Source: Aeromicrobium wangtongii
Lineage (GTDB): Bacteria; Actinomycetota; Actinomycetes; Propionibacteriales; Nocardioidaceae
Direction of reading: 5' to 3'
NCBI RefSeq assembly: GCF_024584515.1
Contig: NZ_CP102173.1
Location: 1,612,001 to 1,676,000 of the forward strand
DNA: 64,000 bases
Shown: positions 1 to 8,531 of the stretch, in pieces
How positions within the stretch are numbered: the first letter of the stretch is position 1
How the letters are laid out: the number at the start of each line of letters is the position of its first letter
Program-made: the position numbers and the translations under genes
Notes under the pieces: generated by a model
What the model saw: the letters and a program-made list of their open reading frames with translations, nothing else
Told to the model about the DNA's origin: nothing
Database searches by the model: none

Positions 1-201
1 GACGATGTCATGGACGCGCTGGGCGAGCTCGCGGTCACCGTCCGGCATGCCGGCGATCTTCGCCCGCACGTCCTCGGCGTCGGCTGCCGCCTTGTCCTTG
101 GCCCGGCTGTTCCGGGCCTGCTTCTTGAGCTCGGCCGCCCGTTCCTTGACCGCCGTGCGCTCCTGCTCCGAAAGCGTGCCGTCCTCGTCCATGCCGTTCA
201 T
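1..201 (-). CDS. DUF1801-like small protein (partial, N-terminus only)
   Basis: The reverse strand reads open from an ATG at 201 to the window edge, giving 67 residues of a charged, Ala/Lys/Glu-rich helix followed by a segment ending IAGMPDGDRELAQRVHDIV. The pattern of an N-terminal helical tail, then MPxxDRxLAxRxHxIV, resembles an actinobacterial family related to DUF1801 (YdhG/iron-chaperone fold). The diagnostic core domain lies outside the window. The gene starts 12 bp after the helicase stop, so the two may be co-transcribed. The assignment is from pattern memory and moderate only. Confidence 0.6.
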   Translation of the reverse strand, partial: MNGMDEDGTLSEQERTAVKERAAELKKQARNSRAKDKAAADAEDVRAKIAGMPDGDRELAQRVHDIV

Positions 202-213
202 GTTGTCACGCTG

Positions 214-1947
214 TCAGCCGTCGTTCGTCGTCATGGCCGTGGGTGGCAGCCAGTCGGCCCCGAGGAGCTGGGCGATGTCGGTGAGGCCGGCGGTGTCGCT
301 GCCTGCCGTGTCGGATGCTGCGGCGATGCGCTCGACCATGACCTTGCCGACCTGCTCCTCGACGGTGCCCTCGGCGTAGGCGATGTGCCACGGCGAGACC
401 TGGTGATCGCGGTGGGTGCGGCCGGTCACCTGCCGTGCGGCGATGCCCGAGAAGCGGGCCTGGTGGAAGATGCCCACCCGCGGCTCGGTGCTCGACCGGC
501 GTCCGTCCGGGAGGGTCTCGCCGGCGTGCAGGCTGATCGAGGCGACCGTCGTGAACACGCAGACCTTCGCCTCTCCGGTCTGGAACCGGAGCCGCTCGGC
601 CTCGACGTCGAACCGGTCGCGACCGTAGATCGAGGCCACCTCGATGCCGGAGTCACGCAGCCGGTCGGCGATCGGATCGGCGGCGGTCGTGACGAACTCG
701 ACCGAGCACGCCACCTGGCGATCGGCCTGGACCTGCTGGCCTATCCAGGCGACCGTCGAGTCGACCCGGATCAGCCCCGCCTTCTGCCGGAAGCGCAGCA
801 GCGCGGCCCGGCCCTTCGCAACACTGCGGCCGCGTCGCGCGATGTCCATCTCACGGCAGAACTCGCCCCATTCCGCCTCGTAGGCCGTCCGCTCTGTCGG
901 TGTCAGGGTCACCGGCATGCCGGCGATCGGCACCGGCCCCCACGGCGCCGCGCGGTGCAGCATCGCCGGCGGCCGATCGTCCGAGAGCCAGCCCCGCACC
1001 AGCTTGAGGTCCGCCGCACGTCGCGCGGGATCGGTGGTCCACTCCGCTCCGTAGCGGCCGCGCTCCACCCCGACGCCGTGGCGCTCGAGCGCGGCGGCGA
1101 ACACGCCGCCGGGCTGTGTCGCCGAGGTCCACTCCTTCATCGGCTCGCCGAGCACCTGCGCGTAGGCGGGCGCGAGGTAGGGCAGCTCGAGTGGCGTGTG
1201 GCCGGGTGTCGCGGTCGTCGCAATGACGAACGGCGCCTTGTCGTGCGGCTTGCCGTGCCCCGAGACCTTCGCCCAGAACTTCCACCGCTTCGTCGTCGTC
1301 CGTCGCAGTGCGTGGGCCTCGTCCGCGATGATCACGTCCCACGTGTGGTCCTTGACCTTCTCAAGCCGGTCCCACGTGATCACGACCCATTCGAGGCCAC
1401 CGTCGCCCAGCGCGGTGATCGTGCGGCACCAGTGGCCGATCGTGATCGCCGCGGGACGGTCGGCCACGACAAGAACCCGCTGCGCACCGCGGAGGTCGCC
1501 GACCGCCGTCGCGCCGAGGACGGCCGAGATCGTTTTGCCCACGCCGGGCTCGTCGGCCAGGAGGAACAGGCGGCCACCGGCGGCGGCACGCTCGGCGATC
1601 GCGTCGGCCGCTTCGAACTGGATCTTCCGCGGCTCGAGGGCGCCGGTCGGCTCAGGGCTGGGCGTCGGGTCGTCGGGGTTCAGGGAGTTCTCGACGAACC
1701 GGCCGAGCGTGTACGCGCCGGGGGAGTACGGAGCGAGGTGCGGAGGCAGGGCGCGCCCGACGAACAGGTGGGTCTTGACCGCCGGGTGCCAGATGGCCCC
1801 GTCGACCTGCGTGCCGTAGGGCACGTCGAGCACCCACACCCGCTCGCCCGGCCCGGCGACCGGCAACGGCTGCGTGGCCTGTCGTGTCCCGCCACGACGT
1901 GGGGACGCGCTGCGCCGACGAGCACTGGATCGGCGGGAACTGGGCAC
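214..1947 (-). CDS. SNF2/DEAD-type helicase, phage-like
   Basis: A superfamily 2 ATPase of about 577 residues. Walker A is DEPGVGKT at about 132-139 and the Walker B/DEAH box is IIADEAHAL at about 206-214. A motif VI-like segment QVTGRTHRDHQ lies near the C-terminus, in the second RecA domain. The layout of a short N-terminal barrel-like region followed by a compact SNF2 core, without accessory domains, is typical of helicases of actinobacteriophages and of SMARCAL1-like proteins. The first 30 residues are Ser/Arg-rich and probably not translated; GTG codons near residues 37-39 are alternative starts. No phage structural genes lie nearby, so it could be a prophage remnant or a domesticated gene. 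The biochemical target is unknown. Confidence 0.75.
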   Translation of the reverse strand: MPSSRRSSARRRSASPRRGGTRQATQPLPVAGPGERVWVLDVPYGTQVDGAIWHPAVKTHLFVGRALPPHLAPYSPGAYTLGRFVENSLNPDDPTPSPEPTGALEPRKIQFEAADAIAERAAAGGRLFLLADEPGVGKTISAVLGATAVGDLRGAQRVLVVADRPAAITIGHWCRTITALGDGGLEWVVITWDRLEKVKDHTWDVIIADEAHALRRTTTKRWKFWAKVSGHGKPHDKAPFVIATTATPGHTPLELPYLAPAYAQVLGEPMKEWTSATQPGGVFAAALERHGVGVERGRYGAEWTTDPARRAADLKLVRGWLSDDRPPAMLHRAAPWGPVPIAGMPVTLTPTERTAYEAEWGEFCREMDIARRGRSVAKGRAALLRFRQKAGLIRVDSTVAWIGQQVQADRQVACSVEFVTTAADPIADRLRDSGIEVASIYGRDRFDVEAERLRFQTGEAKVCVFTTVASISLHAGETLPDGRRSSTEPRVGIFHQARFSGIAARQVTGRTHRDHQVSPWHIAYAEGTVEEQVGKVMVERIAAASDTAGSDTAGLTDIAQLLGADWLPPTAMTTNDG

Positions 1948-2042
1948 CCCCGGACGTTACCCGGACCTCCGACTCGATCAGTGCTGGCTCGCCCGAGCCG
2001 GATCGCTCGACCTGGGGCATCAGGTGGCTGCACAATCGCCCC

Positions 2043-2432
2043 ATGGACCTGTCCCCGCTGGGCGTACGTGCCGCCGCGGGCAGCCTGCGCTCGTCGGAAG
2101 GTGTCCTGCTCCACCACACCTGGACCGATGAAGGTGTCTCCGTCAGCCCGGCCGCCAACGGCGCGCACCTGCTGCACTTGTCAGTGGCGCTCTGCGTCCT
2201 GAACGACACGTACCGGGAGGCAGGCCGACTCGACGTCACGGTGGACGGCATCTGCGTCGAGGTCGACGGTGGCTTCGATGCCGAATGGCGATCAACCGGC
2301 ATCGAGTACGCGGTCACGCTCGACTCCCGGGCCCCCGCAGCGGATCTGGCGCGCCTGAACGATGTGGTCGACAACATCGCCGAGATCCCTCGCGCGATCC
2401 GGGCCGGAGCCCGGGTCAACCGACGTCCCTGA
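2043..2432 (+). CDS. OsmC-like family protein
   Basis: A 129-residue protein starting at the ATG at 2043; upstream in-frame codons run into the divergent promoter region and were not used. It has the OsmC/Ohr half-fold signature: a central helix with a Cys (HLLHLSVALCVLNDTY) followed by strands VTVDGICVEVDGGFD. Family members reduce organic hydroperoxides with paired cysteines. Here I see only the Cys in the central helix and one later Cys in a strand, so peroxidase activity is uncertain. It is divergent from the helicase gene and about 85 bp upstream of the amidotransferase. Confidence 0.65.
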   Translation: MDLSPLGVRAAAGSLRSSEGVLLHHTWTDEGVSVSPAANGAHLLHLSVALCVLNDTYREAGRLDVTVDGICVEVDGGFDAEWRSTGIEYAVTLDSRAPAADLARLNDVVDNIAEIPRAIRAGARVNRRP

Positions 2433-2517
2433 CGCAACGGTCGCTCACCCGCGCCCCTAGGCTGCTGAGGCGCGAAAAGCCGATCCAGATTCGACGAACC
2501 ATCAGTGAGGGAACTTC

Positions 2518-3465
2518 ATGTGCCGAGTGCTTGCCTACATCGGGCCGGAGATACCGGTGGAGAATCTGCTTCTCAAGCCCGAGAACAGTCTCGTCAACCA
2601 GACCCTCGACCCGGAGCGCCATCCGCAGCTTCAGCTCGCCGGCTGGGGTTTCGGGATCTGGAGCGAACATCTGCTGAAGACAGATGAGCCCCTGCTCTAC
2701 CACCGACCGATGGCTGCGTTCTACGACGACAACGTGGCCGGCATCGTGCCGAGCCTCCAGGCCAGCACGCTGCTCGCCCATGTGCGAGCCGCCGACTACA
2801 ACTCGGCCGCGGTCCTGGCCGACGAGAACTGCCACCCGTTCTCCTACCAGGGCACGCCGTGGATGATCGCTCAAAATGGTGATCTGCCGAACTGGAAGCT
2901 GTTGCAGCGTGAGCTGCTGCAGCACTGCAAGGACGAGTTCCTCAAGCAGATGCGCGGCACCACCGACACGGAGTTCCTCTACGTGCTGCTGCTCTCGCTG
3001 CTCGAGGACGACAGTGATGAAGGCGTTCAGCGTGGGTTCGAAGAGATGCTGAAGCTCATCGTCAAGGCCATGGACACCCTCGAGCTTCCGAGCCTGACCA
3101 AGCTGAAGATGGCCCTGGTCGCCCCGAACCGCATCATCGGAGTCAACTTCGGCACAGGACACCAGGGCGAGACCGACCCGGCGGGGGACTGGCAGGAACT
3201 GCGAAAGTCCGGCCCGGGGACCGACGATTTCGCGCTCTCGATGCTGCTGGAGCCGATGTATCTGCTGATGGGGCGCAACTTCGAGGACGACGAGACCACC
3301 TACGACTTCGAGGACTGCACGGAGGAAGAGGCGACGTCCGTCATCCTCGCCTCCGAGCCGCTGACCGAGAACGATGGCTGGTTGAACCTGGAGTTCGGGG
3401 AGATCGTCTTCCTCGAGAAGAAGGGCGAGAACATCACGAGGACCGTCGGCAGCTTGACGGTGTAG
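2518..3465 (+). CDS. Class II glutamine amidotransferase
   Basis: A 315-residue stand-alone class II (Ntn) amidotransferase domain. Translation begins MCRVLAYIGP, placing the nucleophile Cys at position 2 so that it becomes N-terminal after Met removal. The conserved segments LLAHVRAADYNS and PWMIAQNGDLPNW match the family's glutamine pocket and Asn/Gly oxyanion motif. It resembles the YafJ/EgtC group rather than a full synthetase, as no synthase domain is attached. The substrate is unknown; ergothioneine-pathway EgtC is a relative, but no other egt genes are visible. A GAGGGA ribosome site precedes the ATG, and a TAGGCT box lies about 55 nt upstream. Confidence 0.85.
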   Translation: MCRVLAYIGPEIPVENLLLKPENSLVNQTLDPERHPQLQLAGWGFGIWSEHLLKTDEPLLYHRPMAAFYDDNVAGIVPSLQASTLLAHVRAADYNSAAVLADENCHPFSYQGTPWMIAQNGDLPNWKLLQRELLQHCKDEFLKQMRGTTDTEFLYVLLLSLLEDDSDEGVQRGFEEMLKLIVKAMDTLELPSLTKLKMALVAPNRIIGVNFGTGHQGETDPAGDWQELRKSGPGTDDFALSMLLEPMYLLMGRNFEDDETTYDFEDCTEEEATSVILASEPLTENDGWLNLEFGEIVFLEKKGENITRTVGSLTV

Positions 3466-3477
3466 GGCGACGGCCAA

Positions 3478-3508
3478 CCGCCCACCGCCTCGAGGAGGCA
3501 GTGGGCGG
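3478..3508. terminator. Hairpin terminator between convergent genes
   Basis: A 14-bp stem with one mismatch (arms 3478-3491 and 3495-3508, 3-nt loop) lies between the convergent stops of the amidotransferase and the ABC permease. It has no U-tract on either strand, as is common in actinobacteria. Confidence 0.6.
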
Positions 3509-3534
3509 GCAGCGGGCGAGCGGATGGGTGCTGG

Positions 3535-4335
3535 TCATGCAGCGCGACGCTTGAACGCCACAGCGGCCGCGAGGAGCGGTACGACGATCCATGCGGCGAA
3601 CACGGCCGCACCGGCGGCCGGGCTGAGGATGGACGCCTCCGGTGCCACCGCGGTGAACGAGCTTCCGGCGATGGACGGCAGGTACTGCAGGACCTGGTCG
3701 CGCGAGCCGGCCGGAAGCATGATCGTGCCGAGGGCCGGGACGAGGAAGATGATCGCGAACAGGACCGAGATGGCTCCTGCCGTGCTGCGCAACAGGGTGC
3801 CGATCGCGAGCCCCATCAGGGCGGTGCCGGTCAGGAACGCACCGGCACCGATCACGGCACGCAGGACGCCCGGGTCACCCAACGAGACCGTGTCGATGTC
3901 TCCGCTGGCGATCAGGGCCTGACCGGCGAAGAACGCGACGAAGGCACTCGCCCCGAGCGCGACCATCGTCGTGACCGCCAGCACCGCGACCTTGGCGCCG
4001 AACACGGGCAGCCGGGACGGCACCGAGGTCAGCGTGGTCCGGATCAGCCCGGTGCTGTACTCGCTGGTGATCACGAGGACACCAAGCACACCGATGATGA
4101 GCTGCGCGATCTGGACGCCGGCGAGGGCTGCGCCGGCGGTGTCGCCCTCGACATCGGTCTGCGTGCTGCCCAGCACCCCGCCGACCATGGCGGAGAAGAT
4201 GAGGCCGATGAGCAGCAGCGCTGCCGCCGCGGAGGCGAGAGTGACCATGTTGCTGCGGATGGACCGGATCTTGGTCCACTCCGAGCGCATCACGCCGCTC
4301 ATCGTGATGCGGCGGGGTTCGGTGTGGATGCTCAT
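3535..4335 (-). CDS. ABC-2 type transporter permease
   Basis: A 266-residue membrane protein with six hydrophobic segments. Its N-terminus (MRSEWTKIRSIRSN) is the cytoplasmic amphipathic motif typical of ABC-2 permeases. The ATG at 4335 overlaps the ATPase stop by 4 bp, so the two are translationally coupled. With the ATPase it would form an export or self-protection transporter, and the divergent two-component system next door is its probable regulator. The substrate is not predictable. Longer ORFs reading through from upstream are out of frame with the ATPase and are shadows. Confidence 0.85.
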   Translation of the reverse strand: MSIHTEPRRITMSGVMRSEWTKIRSIRSNMVTLASAAAALLLIGLIFSAMVGGVLGSTQTDVEGDTAGAALAGVQIAQLIIGVLGVLVITSEYSTGLIRTTLTSVPSRLPVFGAKVAVLAVTTMVALGASAFVAFFAGQALIASGDIDTVSLGDPGVLRAVIGAGAFLTGTALMGLAIGTLLRSTAGAISVLFAIIFLVPALGTIMLPAGSRDQVLQYLPSIAGSSFTAVAPEASILSPAAGAAVFAAWIVVPLLAAAVAFKRRAA

Positions 4336-5273
4336 GAGAATGCCTTCTTGTCTGTGGAGTGAACGGTGGTGGTGGTCTCGCCGGTGTACTCGACGGCGTC
4401 GCGGGTGAGCTCCATGAACGCCTCCTCGAGGGAGGCCTGGTTGCTGCTCAGCTCGTGCACGGGGATCGACGCCTCGCCGGCCCGGGCCCCGATCTGCTCG
4501 GGGGTCAGGCCGATGACGTCCAGCGATCCGTCCGGCTCCGTCGTCACGGTGACGCCGTCGCCGGTGAGCAGCGGCTGCAGCAGTGCGGCCTGCGGGCTGC
4601 GGACGCGCACACTGCGGACGGAGCGACTCATGAGCTCGGCGACGGGCAGGTCTGCGATGAGCGTGCCGCGGCCGACGATCACGAGGTGCTCGGCGGTCAT
4701 GGCCATCTCGGTCATCAGGTGGGAGGAGACGAACACGGTGCGGCCCTCGGCGGCTAGGCCGCGGAGCAGCTCGCGGATCCAGCGGATGCCCTCGGGGTCG
4801 AGGCCGTTGACCGGCTCGTCCAGCACCACCGTCTGCGGGTCCCCGAGCAGGGCGCCGGCGATCCCGAGGCGCTGCCCCATGCCGAGGGAGAATCCGCCCA
4901 CCCGCTTCTTGGCGACGTCGGCGAGGCCGACCAGCTCGAGCATCTCGTCGACCCGGCGGGCCGGCAGTCCGTGGGTGTGGGCCTGGGCCAGGAGGTGATC
5001 GCGGGCCGACCGGCCGGGATGTGTCGCCCCGGCGTCCAGCAGGACGCCGAGCTCGTGCAGTGGCATGGAGTGCTCGCGGTACGGGCGGCCGTTGACGGTG
5101 GCGGTCCCGCCGGTCGGCTCCTCCAGACCGACCAGCATCCTCATGGTGGTCGACTTGCCGGCCCCGTTGGGCCCGAGGAAGCCGGTGACGACCCCGGGCT
5201 TCACGGTGATGGTGAGATCGTCCACCACCGTCTTGGAGCCGTACTGCTTGGTCAGGTGCTGAAGCTCGATCAT
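4332..5273 (-). CDS. ABC transporter ATP-binding protein
   Basis: A 313-residue ATPase of the DrrA/CcmA type. It has Walker A GPNGAGKST at about 34-42, signature-region GGFSLGMGQRLGIA and Walker B TVVLDEPVNGLDP, and the C-terminal extension seen in ABC-2 exporters. The ATG at 5273 is chosen because homology begins at MIELQHLTKQYG; the codons upstream encode low-complexity sequence. It overlaps the permease start by 4 bp. It probably energises export of a lipid, antibiotic or peptide. Confidence 0.88.
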   Translation of the reverse strand: MIELQHLTKQYGSKTVVDDLTITVKPGVVTGFLGPNGAGKSTTMRMLVGLEEPTGGTATVNGRPYREHSMPLHELGVLLDAGATHPGRSARDHLLAQAHTHGLPARRVDEMLELVGLADVAKKRVGGFSLGMGQRLGIAGALLGDPQTVVLDEPVNGLDPEGIRWIRELLRGLAAEGRTVFVSSHLMTEMAMTAEHLVIVGRGTLIADLPVAELMSRSVRSVRVRSPQAALLQPLLTGDGVTVTTEPDGSLDVIGLTPEQIGARAGEASIPVHELSSNQASLEEAFMELTRDAVEYTGETTTTVHSTDKKAFS

Positions 5274-5485
5274 GATGTTTCCCCTCAGGTGGCCGGCGCT
5301 TCCGGCGTTGAGAAAGAGCCTCGTCGTTCGGTGCCGCCGGGTCGTCGTCCTGGCGCAGACACCTGTTCCTGCTGCAGCCGGAGCAGCACGGCGACCATCC
5401 ACGACCCGGGTACTGCGTCTGCGGTACCCCGGGCGTACTGCGTCGATACGACGCCGTGAGCGCTCGCGCTTCGTAGGCTGTGCGC

Positions 5486-6664
5486 ATGCCAGGGCTCAGC
5501 GACGTGCGCGCATTCCACGACGATCACCCCGTGGTGTTCGACGCGCTGCTGGCGCTGGCGCTCATGCCGGTCGTGGTCTTCATCCCCGATTCGGCTCGCG
5601 CGGAGCCCTCGTCGTTGTCCGGCGCCGCTGCCGTCGTGGCCGTCCTGACCTGCGCCGCGCTGGCCTGGCGTCGCCGCCACCCGGGCGCTGTGCTCGTTGC
5701 CACCGTCGTGGGCGCCGCAGCGGTCATCCTCCTGGACGGGGGACCGTCGACGATCTCCTTCGTGCCATTCGTGGCGTTGTACTCGTTCGCGGTCGCGCAC
5801 GGCTGGCTCAGCACGCTGGTCGGCTTCGCGGCGTCGGTGGTGGGGGTGGGGACCGCCGTGGCGCTGGCCACGACTCCGTGGCCGCCCGACTCCCGCGCCT
5901 TCCAGCACGTCTCGTCGTTCGCGGTCGCCGCCGCCGTGGGCATGACGGTCCGGGCGCGCCGCGCCTACGTCGTGGCGATCGAGGAACGCGCCGAGCGAGC
6001 CGAACGCACCCGCGAGCAGGAGGCCGCCCGGCGGGTGGCCGAGGAGCGGTTGCGCATCGCCCGCGAGCTCCACGACGTCATCGCCCACCGCGTCGCGATC
6101 GTGAACGTCCAGGCGTCGGTGGCTCGTCATCTCGTGCTGTCCGACCCGCCGGCCGCGCTGACGGCGATCGAGCACGTGCGAGAGGCGGGGAAGGCGATCC
6201 TCGATGAGCTGGGTGAGGTCCTGAATGTCCTGCGCCAGCACGATGACGAGGTGGACCCTCACACGCCTGCACCAGGTCTGGACCAGCTCGAGCACCTGGT
6301 CGCGTCCTTCCGGGCAGCGGGCATGAGCATCAGGCACTCGGTGTCCGGCAGTCCTCGCGCCATCGCCGGGGGAGCGGACCTCGTGGCCTACCGGGTTCTC
6401 CAGGAGGCGCTCACCAACGCACACAAGCACGGGACGGGAACCGCAACCATGACGATCTGTTACGAGCCGACCCACGTCGAGATCGAGGTGACCAATCCCG
6501 TCGGTGACGACGAGACGGATCACTCCGGAGGCACCGGCTTCGGCCTCATCGGGATGCGCGAACGCGTCGCCGCGGTCGGCGGGCAGATGGCCGCCCGGCA
6601 CGGTGCTGACGGGCGTTTCGAGGTGTCGGTCCGGCTCCCCGACCGGGCAGGAGTGCACGCATGA
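5486..6664 (+). CDS. Two-component sensor histidine kinase (DesK/NarL-type)
   Basis: A 392-residue kinase with four to five N-terminal transmembrane helices and no extracytoplasmic domain. The HisKA_3 motif is RIARELHDVIAHRVAIV, with the phosphoacceptor His in ELHD. It ends in a HATPase domain (EALTNAHKHG, then GTGFGLIGMRERV). A TAGGCT box at 5474-5479 lies 6 nt before the ATG at 5486, so the mRNA is probably leaderless; a GTG at 5480 is the alternative start. The gene overlaps its response regulator by 4 bp and is divergent from the ABC exporter, which it likely controls in response to membrane stress. Confidence 0.88.
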   Translation: MPGLSDVRAFHDDHPVVFDALLALALMPVVVFIPDSARAEPSSLSGAAAVVAVLTCAALAWRRRHPGAVLVATVVGAAAVILLDGGPSTISFVPFVALYSFAVAHGWLSTLVGFAASVVGVGTAVALATTPWPPDSRAFQHVSSFAVAAAVGMTVRARRAYVVAIEERAERAERTREQEAARRVAEERLRIARELHDVIAHRVAIVNVQASVARHLVLSDPPAALTAIEHVREAGKAILDELGEVLNVLRQHDDEVDPHTPAPGLDQLEHLVASFRAAGMSIRHSVSGSPRAIAGGADLVAYRVLQEALTNAHKHGTGTATMTICYEPTHVEIEVTNPVGDDETDHSGGTGFGLIGMRERVAAVGGQMAARHGADGRFEVSVRLPDRAGVHA

Positions 6665-7347
6665 GCATCCGTGTGGTCATCGCGGACGACCAAGGGCTGA
6701 TCCGTGCAGGCTTCAGGTCGCTGATCGACTCCGCCCCGGACATGTGCGTGGTGGGCGAGGCCGCCAACGGGCAGGAGGCGGTCGACCTGATTCGGTCCGC
6801 CCGGGCCGATGTCGTCGTCATGGACATCCGCATGCCCGAGCTGGATGGTCTCGGAGCGACGCGCCTCATCTGCGCCGACGAGGACCTGGCCGGCGTCCGT
6901 GTCCTCATCCTGACCACCTTCGAGCTCGACGAGTACGTCCTCGAAGCCGTCGAGGCCGGTGCCAGCGGCTTTCTCGGCAAGAGCGTCGACCCGGAACAGC
7001 TGGTGCAGGCGATCCGGACATTGGCTGCCGGCGACGCCCTGCTCTCGCCCAAGGCCACCCGGGCCTTGATCAGCCGCTACGCGAGCACCGACGCGGCCGG
7101 CCCGACCGACGCCCTGGACTCGACGCTGTTGCCGGCGCTGACCGACCGAGAGCGCGAGGTGGTCGCCCTGGTGGCCCAGGGGCTGACCAACGACGACATC
7201 GCAGAGCGGCTGTTCGTGTCTCCGCTGACGGCCAAGACCCATGTGAACCGGGCGATGATGAAGGTGGGTGCGCGCGATCGCGCGCAGCTTGTCGTCATCG
7301 CGTACCAGAGCGGCCTCATCCGCCCCGGAACGGCACCACGACGCTGA
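6661..7347 (+). CDS. LuxR/NarL-family response regulator
   Basis: A 228-residue regulator. The receiver domain has acidic residues in VVIADDQG and the phosphorylation Asp in VVVMDIRMPELDG. The C-terminal LuxR helix-turn-helix includes LTDREREVVALVAQGLTNDDIAERLFVS. The ATGA overlap with the kinase shows co-translation. It is the likely transcription factor for the divergent ABC-2 transporter operon. Confidence 0.9.
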   Translation: MSIRVVIADDQGLIRAGFRSLIDSAPDMCVVGEAANGQEAVDLIRSARADVVVMDIRMPELDGLGATRLICADEDLAGVRVLILTTFELDEYVLEAVEAGASGFLGKSVDPEQLVQAIRTLAAGDALLSPKATRALISRYASTDAAGPTDALDSTLLPALTDREREVVALVAQGLTNDDIAERLFVSPLTAKTHVNRAMMKVGARDRAQLVVIAYQSGLIRPGTAPRR

Positions 7348-7499
7348 TCGAGCGGGCCGCCCGCACCAAGTAGCGGACCTCGACAGTGCCTAAGTCCTCT
7401 GTCCAGGACCCGATGACCTTCCTAGCGTTGACACCAGCCCGGCCGGACCCCGTCCCGGGCCGGATCAGTCGAGTCGGACACCACCGTGGAGGTCGCAGC

Positions 7500-8471
7500 G
7501 TGTGCACTGCAACGAACTATGTCGCCAAGGATCACTACTTCGGGCGCAATCTGGATCTGGAGTTCTCCTATCGCGAGTCGGTCACCATCACCCCGCGTAA
7601 CTTCCCGCTCCCGTTCCGGACCGTGAGCGACCTGACGACCCACCACGCCTTCATCGGGATGACGACGGTGGCCGACGGCTACCCGCTCTACTACGACGCG
7701 ACCAACGAGAAGGGTCTGAGCATGGCGGGGCTCAACTTTCCGGGCAACGCCGACTACAAGCCCGAGACGCCGGGCAAGAACAACATCACGCCGTTCGAGT
7801 TCATCCCGTGGATCCTCGGCCAGTTCGAGACCGTCTCCCAGGCCCGCGAGGCCCTGCAGGAGATGGTGCTGGTCGACATCCCGTTCAGCGCTGAGTTCCC
7901 GCTGTCACCGCTGCACTGGATCATCTCCGACCGTGAGGAGTCGGTGACGGTGGAGTCGGTCAAGGATGGGCTGCGGGTCTATGACAACCCGGTGGGTCTG
8001 CTGACCAACAACCCCACCTTCGACATCCAGCTGTTCAATCTCAACAACTACGCGAGCATGTCGACCGCGCAGCCGGAGAACCACTTCTCCAAGAAGCTGC
8101 AGCTCGACACGTACAGCAGGGGACTGGGTGCCGTCGGTCTGCCCGGCGACCTCTCCTCGATGTCCCGGTTCGTCAAGGCTGCGTTCACGGCGATGAACTC
8201 GATCTCGGGGGAGTCGGAGTCCGAGGCCATCAGCCAGTTCTTCCACATCCTCGGCTCCGTCGCGCAGCAGCGGGGCTGCGTGGAGGTCGGGGACAAGTAC
8301 GAGATCACGATCTACTCGTCGTGCTGCAACACCGACAAGGGCATCTACTACTACACGACCTACGAGAACAGCCAGGTCACAGCAGTGGACATGCACAAGG
8401 TCGACCTCGACGGCGCCGACTTGTCCACCTATCCGCTGGTCACCGGGCAGCAGATCCTGGCGCAGAACTAA
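7500..8471 (+). CDS. Choloylglycine hydrolase / penicillin V acylase family protein
   Basis: An Ntn hydrolase of 323 residues (family members are about 316-340). The GTG at 7500 is chosen because it yields M-C-T at the N-terminus, putting the catalytic Cys at position 2, and because GGAGG lies 7 nt upstream; an ATG at 7386 would bury the nucleophile. Conserved residues include Arg16 and Asp19 in GRNLD, the LTNNPTFD segment near 170 and GLPGDLSSMSRFV. The C-terminal part (KGIYYYTTYENSQ then VDMHKVDLDG) is strikingly like clostridial bile-salt hydrolases. It cleaves amide bonds of conjugated bile acids, penicillin V or N-acyl-homoserine lactones; which one cannot be told. It is monocistronic and possibly acquired horizontally. 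Confidence 0.88.
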   Translation: MCTATNYVAKDHYFGRNLDLEFSYRESVTITPRNFPLPFRTVSDLTTHHAFIGMTTVADGYPLYYDATNEKGLSMAGLNFPGNADYKPETPGKNNITPFEFIPWILGQFETVSQAREALQEMVLVDIPFSAEFPLSPLHWIISDREESVTVESVKDGLRVYDNPVGLLTNNPTFDIQLFNLNNYASMSTAQPENHFSKKLQLDTYSRGLGAVGLPGDLSSMSRFVKAAFTAMNSISGESESEAISQFFHILGSVAQQRGCVEVGDKYEITIYSSCCNTDKGIYYYTTYENSQVTAVDMHKVDLDGADLSTYPLVTGQQILAQN

Positions 8472-8531
8472 GGGGAGTCCAGGTCAGTCGGACACGTACT
8501 CCCCGTGGATGTCCGGTGCTGGCGCAGGCGC

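Noticed and set aside
10..2202. 730-codon plus-strand ORF antisense to the helicase
   Set aside because: It is low-complexity, Arg/Pro/Asp-rich and mirrors a well-supported helicase on the other strand. It is a GC-driven shadow.
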